From an uncultured Clostridia bacterium (lineage in GTDB: Bacteria > Bacillota > Clostridia > Oscillospirales > Acutalibacteraceae), in the NCBI GenBank assembly GCA_946006915.1, contig CAMFZK010000034.1, positions 1 through 9,437 of the forward strand: a stretch of DNA of 9,437 nt. Direction: 5' to 3'. The notes under the pieces are model-generated. The model was given only the letters and a program-made list of their open reading frames with translations. It was not told the DNA's origin and made no database searches. Every line of letters starts with the position of its first letter. Positions within the stretch are counted from its first letter, which is position 1. This document shows, in pieces, positions 1 to 5,446 of the stretch. Position numbers and translations under genes: made by a program.

Positions 1-62
1 GCCGAAGAAGCACTTTCCGGCGCGGCGGACTGGTGTTCGGATAAGCGTGCAACTGGACCACC
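1..62. other. left-edge stretch, unassigned
   Basis: This stretch is more GC-rich than the sequence that follows. Two forward frames stay open from position 1 (one to a stop at 118-120, one to a stop at 125-127). Neither translation resembles a family I recognise, and both run through the inverted repeat at 63-94, so real coding is doubtful. It could be the tail of a gene or of a repeat element that begins outside the window. Confidence 0.25.
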
Positions 63-94
63 AAATCCCCAAAGGCGTATGCCTTTGGGGATTT
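63..94. repeat. perfect inverted repeat (14-bp stem, 4-nt loop)
   Basis: AAATCCCCAAAGGC (63-76) is exactly complementary to 81-94 across the loop GTAT. The stem is long and stable. No T-run follows on the plus strand, only TTTACC. It could be a terminator of an upstream gene, but the missing U-tract and the neighbouring tandem repeat fit a dispersed intergenic palindromic element equally well. Confidence 0.6.
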
Positions 95-104
95 ACCTTC
101 CACG

Positions 105-118
105 CTTCACTCTTCACT
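105..118. repeat. short tandem repeat, 2 x CTTCACT
   Basis: Two adjacent exact copies of the heptamer CTTCACT (105-111, 112-118) are followed by the AT-rich near-palindrome TAATGAATAATTA (118-130). From memory, similar TTCACTC-type heptamer arrays occur between genes in several clostridial genomes. Only two copies are present here. Confidence 0.45.
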
Positions 119-187
119 AATGAATAATTAAAAACGCAATCTTAGAACAAAGATTATAGTAGGTTTACAAATCAAGGTTATGCGGTA

Positions 188-216
188 TTTACATTTCTTA
201 ATACTTATGATATACT
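188..216 (+). promoter_or_regulatory. sigma-A promoter of the Dabb gene
   Basis: The -35 is TTTACA (188-193), the spacer is exactly 17 nt, and the -10 is TATACT (211-216), preceded by TGA (208-210), which makes an extended -10. Transcription would begin around 223. The downstream ribosome binding site AGAAGG (235-240) lies 6 nt before the ATG at 247. Confidence 0.75.
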
Positions 217-246
217 GTCTATAACAAATGAAAAAGAAGGATTTAT

Positions 247-540
247 ATGGTAAAACACATTATTTTATGGAAATTAAAGGAAGAATACAATAACGACACC
301 GTAAAGCAGGGGATAAAGGACGGGCTCCAATCACTTAAAGGCAAAATACCGGGGCTTATTGAAATCAAGGTTCAAACCGAATCGCTTTCGAGTTCTACTG
401 CCGATGTTATGTTGTATTCGGTTTTTGAGAATGAGCAGGCGCTTAAAGGTTATTCGGTTCATCCCGAACATGTAGCCGTTGCAAACGGCAAGGTAAGGCC
501 TTTTACCCAAAACCGAAGTTGTATTGATTTCGTTGAATAA
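247..540 (+). CDS. Dabb (stress-responsive A/B barrel) domain protein
   Basis: This is a small 97-aa protein whose opening (MVKHIILWKLKEE) and closing pattern (Y-x-x-HPEH-x-x-VA...VRPF...R-x-x-IDF) match the Dabb family of dimeric ferredoxin-like alpha/beta barrels. It is a single domain of normal length, with H4, H72 and H75 the visible conserved histidines. Members are soluble; some are stress-induced in plants, and most bacterial ones have no assigned reaction. The ATG follows AGAAGG with 6 nt spacing. The gene is monocistronic, with its own strong promoter (188-216) and terminator (545-588). I cannot predict a substrate. The family call is firm and the function is unknown. Confidence 0.85.
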   Translation: MVKHIILWKLKEEYNNDTVKQGIKDGLQSLKGKIPGLIEIKVQTESLSSSTADVMLYSVFENEQALKGYSVHPEHVAVANGKVRPFTQNRSCIDFVE

Positions 541-544
541 AATT

Positions 545-588
545 AAAAGCGGATGCTATGGAAAAATCAACATAGCATCCGCTTTTTT
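545..588. terminator. bidirectional intrinsic terminator
   Basis: A 16-bp perfect stem (545-560 with 571-586) encloses a 10-nt loop. The plus strand ends in a six-T run (583-588). On the minus strand the stem is followed by TTTTAATTTTATT. It therefore serves both the Dabb gene and the convergent cysteine-rich gene. Confidence 0.9.
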
Positions 589-615
589 GGACTTTATTTA
601 AGCCCTTTTAAGATA

Positions 616-738
616 TTAGCAGCAGGAATTACAACCGTTGTCGCAACCGCAGCCGCCGTTGTTACCAAAACCGCCGCAGCAGCAGAGAATGAGGATTAAA
701 ATGATAATCCAGGTACAACCACCGTTATTGTTACACAT
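616..738 (-). CDS. 40-aa cysteine-rich microprotein with hydrophobic core
   Basis: This is a 40-codon ORF on the minus strand, starting ATG at 738-736 and ending TAA at 618-616. A very strong Shine-Dalgarno, AGGAGGTC (reverse of 746-753), sits 7 nt upstream. The product has 10 Cys, 9 Gly and 7 Asn. It opens MCNNNGGCT, continues with a hydrophobic run W10-L18, then C19-C21, and a Gly/Asn/Cys tail ending CC. It resembles the small proteins often labelled 'chorion class high-cysteine HCB protein' in clostridial genomes; that label is historical and says nothing about role. The hydrophobic run suggests membrane association. The Cys clusters suggest metal binding, disulphide cross-linking or a spore-coat-like role, all inferred. 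The strong RBS, own promoter region and shared terminator support a real gene. Confidence 0.75.
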   Translation of the reverse strand: MCNNNGGCTWIIILILILCCCGGFGNNGGCGCDNGCNSCC

Positions 739-769
739 TATAAAAGACCTCCTTTTTTGTCTTCATCAC

Positions 770-798
770 ATACTATGCTTGAAAATATTTTGTGTTAC
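770..798 (-). promoter_or_regulatory. candidate promoter of the cysteine-rich microprotein gene
   Basis: Read on the minus strand, GTAACA (798-793), a 17-nt spacer and TAGTAT (775-770) give a mediocre sigma-A match (4/6 each). The same stretch also reads AC, 16 nt, CATAGTATG, close to the SigK consensus AC-N16-CATAnnnTA except for the last base. The sequence alone does not decide between vegetative and sporulation control. Confidence 0.35.
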
Positions 799-821
799 TT
801 TTAAAATTTTTTAAAAAAGTA

Positions 822-838
822 TTTGACTTTTCCTGACT
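822..838 (-). promoter_or_regulatory. CtsR box 1, overlapping the -35
   Basis: On the minus strand this reads AGTCAGG-AAA-AGTCAAA, the CtsR heptad direct repeat ((A/G)GTCAAA-NAN-(A/G)GTCAAA) with a degenerate first half. It covers the -35 hexamer TTGACT, so CtsR binding here would block RNA polymerase. Confidence 0.85.
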
Positions 839-850
839 TTCGTGTATAAT
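823..850 (+). promoter_or_regulatory. sigma-A promoter of the ctsR-mcsA-mcsB-clpC operon
   Basis: The -35 is TTGACT (823-828) and the -10 is a perfect TATAAT (845-850), with a 16-nt spacer. An A/T-tract region directly upstream (about 799-820) looks like an UP element. Start of transcription is expected near 857, inside the second CtsR box. Both sides of the -10 are covered by operators, so this is a strong promoter held off by repression. Confidence 0.85.
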
Positions 851-853
851 AAT

Positions 854-870
854 AGTCAGGAAAGGTCAAA
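854..870 (+). promoter_or_regulatory. CtsR box 2, overlapping the transcription start
   Basis: AGTCAGG-AAA-GGTCAAA matches the CtsR heptad repeat. It equals the reverse complement of box 1 at 16 of 17 positions, and the 15 nt between the two boxes contain the -10. It lies just downstream of the -10 and before the ctsR ribosome binding site (AAGGTGAT, 871-878). Confidence 0.85.
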
Positions 871-883
871 AAGGTGATGTAAA

Positions 884-1336
884 ATGCGAATGAGTGATAT
901 GATTACAAGACAGATTATAAAGATGCTTAACGAATCGGAAGCGAATACTGCCGAAATACAGCGTAACGAATTAGCCAATTTGTTCGGTTGTGCGCCAAGC
1001 CAAATTAACTATGTACTTTCTTCGCGGTTTACACCCGAACACGGATATATTATTGAAAGCCGACGTGGCGGCGGAGGGTACATCAGAATTAAGCGTGTAG
1101 AGGTCAGGGACGGTTCGGCGCTTATGCATATTGTAAATTCGATAGGCGACGGTATTGACGCTATGTCCACAAGAATTGTAATAGAAAACTGTATAGAAAA
1201 CGGACTTATTTCCGAAGCTGCGGCGCAGATAATGGCGGCGGCGGTTTCCAATGCCGTAATGCAAAATGTTCCGCCGATGTTTAAAGACAGTATCCGTGCG
1301 GCAATACTAAAACAAATGCTTTTAACCCAGATTTAA
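884..1336 (+). CDS. ctsR: CtsR, class III heat-shock repressor
   Basis: This 150-aa dimeric winged-helix repressor controls clp genes; the usual family length is about 150-155 aa. The N-terminal DNA-binding domain (about 1-72) contains the helix-turn-helix (roughly 27-47) and the hallmark glycine-rich wing SRRGGGGYIRI (59-69). In B. subtilis this loop senses heat and contains the arginine phosphorylated by McsB. The C-terminal helical domain (about 80-150) dimerises and is the ClpC-linked part. The start at 884 is chosen because AAGGTGAT lies 5 nt upstream; a second in-frame ATG at 890 is worse placed. It is the first gene of its operon and sits behind two CtsR boxes, so it represses itself, mcsA, mcsB and clpC. 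No residue appears missing. Confidence 0.95.
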   Translation: MRMSDMITRQIIKMLNESEANTAEIQRNELANLFGCAPSQINYVLSSRFTPEHGYIIESRRGGGGYIRIKRVEVRDGSALMHIVNSIGDGIDAMSTRIVIENCIENGLISEAAAQIMAAAVSNAVMQNVPPMFKDSIRAAILKQMLLTQI

Positions 1337-1348
1337 GGAGTGAATTTT

Positions 1349-1837
1349 ATGTTGTGTGAAAAATGCGGAAAAAACCACGCCACCACACATATTAAAACGG
1401 TGGTAAACGGGGTTGTTAAGGAATATAATTTATGCGCTTACTGTGCGGCAAAGGAAGGATACAGTAGTAACAGTTTGGCGGGTATGCTGGCTTCAATGTT
1501 TGGTGAAATTTCGGGCAGCGAACTTTTGGGACACCAAACAAAATGTTCGGTTTGCGGTTCCACTTTTTCGGATATTGCAAAAACCGGCAAGGTTGGTTGC
1601 AGTGAATGTTACACCACGTTTTATGACGAACTTTTGCCTTATTTAAAAAGGGTTCACGGCAGTACCAAACACGTTGGCAAAGTGCCAAACAGCGCACCGC
1701 TTATGGTAAAACCGCAAACTAAAACGGTAGAGGATTTAAGAAACGAATTAACCCGACTTGTAGCCGAAGAAAATTACGAACAGGCGGCGGTTATTAGGGA
1801 TAAAATTCGGCAAATGGAGGGAAAGGGTAATGAGTAA
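1349..1837 (+). CDS. mcsA: McsA, zinc-binding activator of McsB
   Basis: This 162-aa protein has two four-cysteine zinc modules, C3/C6 with C29/C32 and C66/C69 with C84/C87, followed by the conserved HGSTKHVGKVP segment (103-113) and a C-terminal UVR-type coiled segment (about 127-158, with NYEQAAVIRDKIRQ). McsA binds and activates the arginine kinase McsB and adapts it to ClpC. The ATG at 1349 is preferred over the in-frame GTG at 1340, because AAGGAG (1335-1340) lies 8 nt before the ATG and overlaps both the GTG and the ctsR stop. The 3' end overlaps mcsB by 8 nt, suggesting translational coupling. The UVR-like motif is echoed in the ClpC middle domain of the same operon. Confidence 0.95.
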   Translation: MLCEKCGKNHATTHIKTVVNGVVKEYNLCAYCAAKEGYSSNSLAGMLASMFGEISGSELLGHQTKCSVCGSTFSDIAKTGKVGCSECYTTFYDELLPYLKRVHGSTKHVGKVPNSAPLMVKPQTKTVEDLRNELTRLVAEENYEQAAVIRDKIRQMEGKGNE

Positions 1838-2837
1838 TTGGTATAACGAAAAAGCACCTATGGACGATATTGCGGTGAGTTCAAGAATACGGCTTGCACG
1901 TAACCTTAAAGGAATACCTTTTCCGTCACGAATGACAAGCGAGCAAAAGCACGACCTTAACATTAAGGTTAGGGATGCAATTTGCAACAGCAACACACCT
2001 TTTGCAAAATCACTTAAATACATTGAAATGCGTGATATCCCCGAAACACAGCGCTTTGCAATGGTGGAACGTCATATTATCAGTCCCGAATTTGCGGGAA
2101 ACGGAATTGACGGCGCTATCATACTTTCGGAAGACGAAAGCATAAGTATTATGGTAGGGGAAGAGGACCATATCAGAATTCAGGTAATTTTAGGCGGTCT
2201 TCAGTTGGAAAAGGCGTATGACATTGCCTCAAGGTTAGATACCCTTTTGTACGATACTTTGCACTTTGCGTTTGATTCCAAATTGGGCTTTTTAACCGAA
2301 TGTCCCACTAATTTAGGTACGGGACTTCGTGCTTCGGTTATGCTTCATTTACCCGCACTTGAAACAGGCGGTGAAATTGAAACGCTTTCCCAGTCGATAG
2401 GCAAAATCGGTTTTACGGTAAGGGGAATGTACGGCGAGGGTTCTAAATCGGCGGCATCGTTTTACCAAATTTCCAACCAAATAACCTTGGGGCTTAGCGA
2501 AAAAAACGCAATAGATAACCTTAAAATTATTACAACTCAACTTATAGAAAAAGAAAAAGAAAAACGAAACGGGTTTAACAGTTATAAAATAGAAGACGTT
2601 TGTTACAGAGCACTTGGAATACTTAAAAACTGCAGAATTATTTCAAGCGAAGAAACAATGAATTTGCTTTCCCGTGTTAAACTCGGTCAAAGTATGGGCA
2701 TACTTAATTTGGAAGTATCCCCCATAAAATTGCTGATAGAGTCACAACCGTTTATGTTAATGCAAAAATACAACATTTTAGAAGCGGATGAACGTGATAT
2801 TTACCGTGCAAATATGATAAGGGAAGCATTAAAATAA
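1830..2837 (+). CDS. mcsB: McsB, protein arginine kinase
   Basis: This 335-aa phosphagen-kinase-fold enzyme phosphorylates protein arginines with ATP and so marks proteins, including CtsR, for ClpC-ClpP. Visible signatures are the N-terminal VSSRIRLARNL (16-26), the acidic segment SEDESISIMVGEEDH (100-114), the active-site CPTNLGTGLRASV (158-170, C158 equivalent to the phosphagen-kinase reactive cysteine), and RGMYGEGS (198-205). RDIYRA near the C-terminus fits the RDxxRA motif described for the phosphoarginine-binding allosteric site. It is slightly shorter than typical McsB (about 350-360 aa) but nothing essential is visibly lost. The start is ATG 1830, with GGAGG (1816-1820) 9 nt upstream, inside the end of mcsA. 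Confidence 0.95.
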   Translation: MSNWYNEKAPMDDIAVSSRIRLARNLKGIPFPSRMTSEQKHDLNIKVRDAICNSNTPFAKSLKYIEMRDIPETQRFAMVERHIISPEFAGNGIDGAIILSEDESISIMVGEEDHIRIQVILGGLQLEKAYDIASRLDTLLYDTLHFAFDSKLGFLTECPTNLGTGLRASVMLHLPALETGGEIETLSQSIGKIGFTVRGMYGEGSKSAASFYQISNQITLGLSEKNAIDNLKIITTQLIEKEKEKRNGFNSYKIEDVCYRALGILKNCRIISSEETMNLLSRVKLGQSMGILNLEVSPIKLLIESQPFMLMQKYNILEADERDIYRANMIREALK

Positions 2838-2855
2838 TACAAAGAAGGGAATTTT

Positions 2856-5291
2856 ATGAAATATAACTTCAACGGATTTACTTCAAAAGCAAACGATGCT
2901 TTAAACCTTGCAATCAACTCGGCAGAAGTATTGGGACACACCTATGTAGGAAGCGAGCATTTGCTTTTGGGACTTTTAAAAATAGGCAGCGGCGTTGCTT
3001 CGGCGGTGCTTAACAAAAACGGTGTTACGCCCGAAAAAATAGAGCAACTTATCCGTGCCAAAATCGGTTGCGGCACACCTACAAAACTCTCGCCCGATTA
3101 TTTCACACCAAGAGCCAAAAAGGTTATTGAGGTTGCAATGAACGGTTGCAGTAATATGGGCAAAAAATATGTAGGTACGGAACATTTACTTATTGCTATT
3201 TTAAGCGAGGGGGACAATTACGCCATAAGATTTTTAAATGAACTCGGCGTAGATGTTGCTATGCTTACTACCGAAGCACTTAACGCTTCGGGAATAGAGC
3301 CGAACGTTAACAGCGTAAGCAAAGAAAAAAAAGAACAGGACGCTAAAACTCCCACCCTTTTAAAATACGGCAGAGATTTAACAGCCGAAGCTAAAGAGGG
3401 TAAAATAGACCCCGTTATAGGCAGGGAAAAAGAAATTGAAAGGGTTATTCAAATTCTTTGCCGAAGAACCAAAAACAACCCGTGTCTTATAGGTGAACCG
3501 GGTGTAGGTAAAACCGCCGTGGTAGAGGGGTTGGCACAGCAAATTGCAAGCGGTAACGTGCCGGAGATTCTTGCGGATAAACGGCTTATTACCCTTGATT
3601 TAACCGGAATGGTTGCAGGCACAAAATACCGCGGCGACTTTGAAGAAAGAATAAAAGCGGTAATAGACGAAGTTACAAAGTCCAAAAACATTATTTTGTT
3701 TATTGACGAAGTTCATACCATAATCGGTGCCGGCTCGGCAGAGGGTTCTACCGATGCGGCAAACATTTTAAAACCGCAACTTGCAAGGGGCGAATTTCAG
3801 TTAATCGGCGCTACCACCATCGGTGAGTACCGTAAAAACATTGAAAAAGATTCGGCACTTGAACGCCGTTTCCAACCCGTCACCGTAAGCGAACCGAGCG
3901 AGGAGGACGCAATCCTCATTTTAAAGGGACTTAAAGATAAGTACGAAGCACATCACAAGGTAAAAATAACCGATGACGCCATAGAATCTGCCGTTAAACT
4001 TTCGGCAAGATATATAAGCGACAGATTTTTACCCGATAAAGCCATAGACCTAATCGACGAGGCATCCTCACGTGTTCGGCTTGCCGCAAGCCACAGACCC
4101 GATTCTTTAAAAGAATTGGAAGAAAGGATTAAAAAAACCGAATCCGAAAAGGACGAAGCAATCGGTTCGCAGGAATTTGAACGTGCGGCAACTTTGCGTG
4201 ATACCGAAAACCAACTTAAAGAGCAGTACAACAAAGAAAAGGAAAATTGGAATAACCAAAATTCCCATACAACGGGTGAAGTTACAGGAGAAAATATCGC
4301 CGAAATAGTATCAAGTTGGACGGGTGTTCCGGTTGTTCAGTTGACCGAAGAAGAAAGCGAACGGCTTTTAAAACTTGAAGATGAACTGCACAACAGAATT
4401 GTGGGTCAGCACGAAGCGGTAACTGCCGTTGCAAAAGCCATTCGACGTGGCAGAGTGGGGCTTAAGGACCCTAAACGCCCGATAGGTTCGTTCATCTTTT
4501 TAGGTCCTACGGGTGTAGGTAAAACCGAACTATGCAAAGCACTTGCCGCCGCTATGTTCGGCAGCGAAAATATGATGATACGGCTTGATATGTCTGAATA
4601 TATGGAAAAGCATACGGTATCTCGCCTTGTCGGTTCGCCTCCAGGATATGTCGGTTTTGAGGAGGGGGGACAACTTACTGAAAAGGTAAGAAGAAACCCC
4701 TATTCGGTAGTGCTTTTTGATGAAATTGAAAAAGCACATCCCGATGTATTTAATATGCTTTTACAAATTCTTGAAGACGGTATTTTAACCGATTCCCAGG
4801 GCAGAAAGGTTGACTTTAAAAACACGGTAATTATTATGACCTCTAACGTTGGCGCACGTATGATTACCGAAAAGAAAATAAGTTTCGGTTTCGGCGAATC
4901 GCAGGATACCGATAAGGACGTAAAAGAACTTGTTATGGGTGAACTTAAAAATACTTTCCGTCCCGAATTTTTAAACCGTGTTGACGATATTATTGTATTT
5001 AATAAGTTGGATAAAACCGAAATCACCGAAATTGCCGAAAAAATGCTTAATAATTTAAGTAAACGGACAGAAAATCTTAACATTACTTTAAGTTTTGACC
5101 CGTCGGTTAAATCGGCTTTGGCGGAAATCGGCTTTGACGAGGTTTACGGCGCAAGACCCTTAAGACGTGAAATTCAAAACAGAATTGAAGATGAATTAAG
5201 CGAAAAACTGCTTGATAAATCGGTTAAAAACGGGGATAAGGTTCTGTGCAGATATAAAGACGGCAAATTCGAGTTTACCGTAACCGAATAA
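2856..5291 (+). CDS. clpC: ClpC, AAA+ unfoldase of the ClpCP protease
   Basis: At 811 aa this is the typical ClpC length. It has a double Clp-N repeat (1-144), which binds adaptors and phosphoarginine, and a first AAA+ ring domain with Walker A GEPGVGKT (213-220), pore loop KYRG (257-260) and Walker B ILFIDE (280-285). The M domain (about 410-465) carries the UVR-like FERAATLRD (441-449). The second AAA+ domain has Walker A GPTGVGKT (550-557), pore loop GYVGF (597-601), Walker B VLFDE (619-623) and arginine finger region FLNR (705-708). The ISFGFG segment (675-680) fits the ClpP-docking loop, and YGARPLRR (764-771) is the sensor-2 region. It unfolds substrates into ClpP. ATG 2856 follows AGAAGGG; the gene lies 18 nt after mcsB and ends the operon. 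All catalytic motifs look intact. Confidence 0.97.
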   Translation: MKYNFNGFTSKANDALNLAINSAEVLGHTYVGSEHLLLGLLKIGSGVASAVLNKNGVTPEKIEQLIRAKIGCGTPTKLSPDYFTPRAKKVIEVAMNGCSNMGKKYVGTEHLLIAILSEGDNYAIRFLNELGVDVAMLTTEALNASGIEPNVNSVSKEKKEQDAKTPTLLKYGRDLTAEAKEGKIDPVIGREKEIERVIQILCRRTKNNPCLIGEPGVGKTAVVEGLAQQIASGNVPEILADKRLITLDLTGMVAGTKYRGDFEERIKAVIDEVTKSKNIILFIDEVHTIIGAGSAEGSTDAANILKPQLARGEFQLIGATTIGEYRKNIEKDSALERRFQPVTVSEPSEEDAILILKGLKDKYEAHHKVKITDDAIESAVKLSARYISDRFLPDKAIDLIDEASSRVRLAASHRPDSLKELEERIKKTESEKDEAIGSQEFERAATLRDTENQLKEQYNKEKENWNNQNSHTTGEVTGENIAEIVSSWTGVPVVQLTEEESERLLKLEDELHNRIVGQHEAVTAVAKAIRRGRVGLKDPKRPIGSFIFLGPTGVGKTELCKALAAAMFGSENMMIRLDMSEYMEKHTVSRLVGSPPGYVGFEEGGQLTEKVRRNPYSVVLFDEIEKAHPDVFNMLLQILEDGILTDSQGRKVDFKNTVIIMTSNVGARMITEKKISFGFGESQDTDKDVKELVMGELKNTFRPEFLNRVDDIIVFNKLDKTEITEIAEKMLNNLSKRTENLNITLSFDPSVKSALAEIGFDEVYGARPLRREIQNRIEDELSEKLLDKSVKNGDKVLCRYKDGKFEFTVTE

Positions 5292-5295
5292 TTTT

Positions 5296-5337
5296 AAAAG
5301 CGGTGCAGAGGAAATTCTCTGCACCGCTTAATTTGTT
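5296..5337 (+). terminator. intrinsic terminator of the clpC operon
   Basis: A 13-bp perfect stem (5298-5310 with 5317-5329) plus a G-U pair closes an AAAT loop. It is followed by AATTTG and a T-rich stretch. It begins 4 nt after the clpC stop and separates the heat-shock operon from the envelope operon. Confidence 0.8.
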
Positions 5338-5386
5338 TCTAATCAAAAGCGTAAAGTTAAATCTAAATGGGAATTTTTCATTATTG

Positions 5387-5415
5387 TGTCACCTTTTGAA
5401 TTGTCCGTGCGTCTA
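5387..5415 (+). promoter_or_regulatory. candidate ECF-sigma promoter of the MBOAT-SGNH-sigma-anti-sigma operon
   Basis: TGTCAC (5387-5392) followed by CTTTT resembles the ECF -35 pattern TGAAAC with a downstream T-run, at 4 of 6 positions. After a 17-nt spacer comes CGTCTA (5410-5415), which matches the CGTC core typical of the -10 of B. subtilis SigV/SigM/SigX/SigW promoters. Transcription would start near 5420, giving a leader of about 27 nt before the first gene. I see no good sigma-A promoter in this 155-nt gap. The natural inference is autoregulation by the sigma factor encoded in the operon. Confidence 0.5.
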
Positions 5416-5434
5416 TATTACAAAAGAGCAAAAC

Positions 5435-5441
5435 GGGGGTG
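5435..5441 (+). promoter_or_regulatory. ribosome binding site deciding the MBOAT start
   Basis: GGGGGTG (5435-5441) differs at one base from GGAGGTG and ends 5 nt before the TTG at 5447. The alternative in-frame GTG at 5441 lies inside this site and has no better site of its own. Confidence 0.6.
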
Positions 5442-5446
5442 TGGTT

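Noticed and set aside
1..120. Open frames at the left edge as the end of a gene
   Set aside because: Two overlapping frames are equally open, neither is recognisable and both read through a perfect palindrome.
138..155. Hairpin AATCTT / AAGATT as a regulatory structure
   Set aside because: It is only six AT-rich pairs and lies upstream of the mapped promoter candidate, so it is not in the transcript; this is easily chance.
971..1264. Antisense open frames inside ctsR (and similar ones inside mcsA, clpC, MBOAT and the anti-sigma gene)
   Set aside because: They are shadows of strongly supported genes on the other strand or frame, with no ribosome binding site or family match.
1340..1348. GTG start for mcsA at 1340
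   Set aside because: The GTG overlaps the Shine-Dalgarno AAGGAG; ATG 1349 has correct spacing and gives the conserved N-terminus with CEKC.
5303..5446. N-terminal extension of the MBOAT reading frame back to 5303
   Set aside because: It starts within the clpC terminator stem, its translation has no family resemblance, and the conserved AlgI-type N-terminus begins at TTG 5447 with a ribosome binding site.
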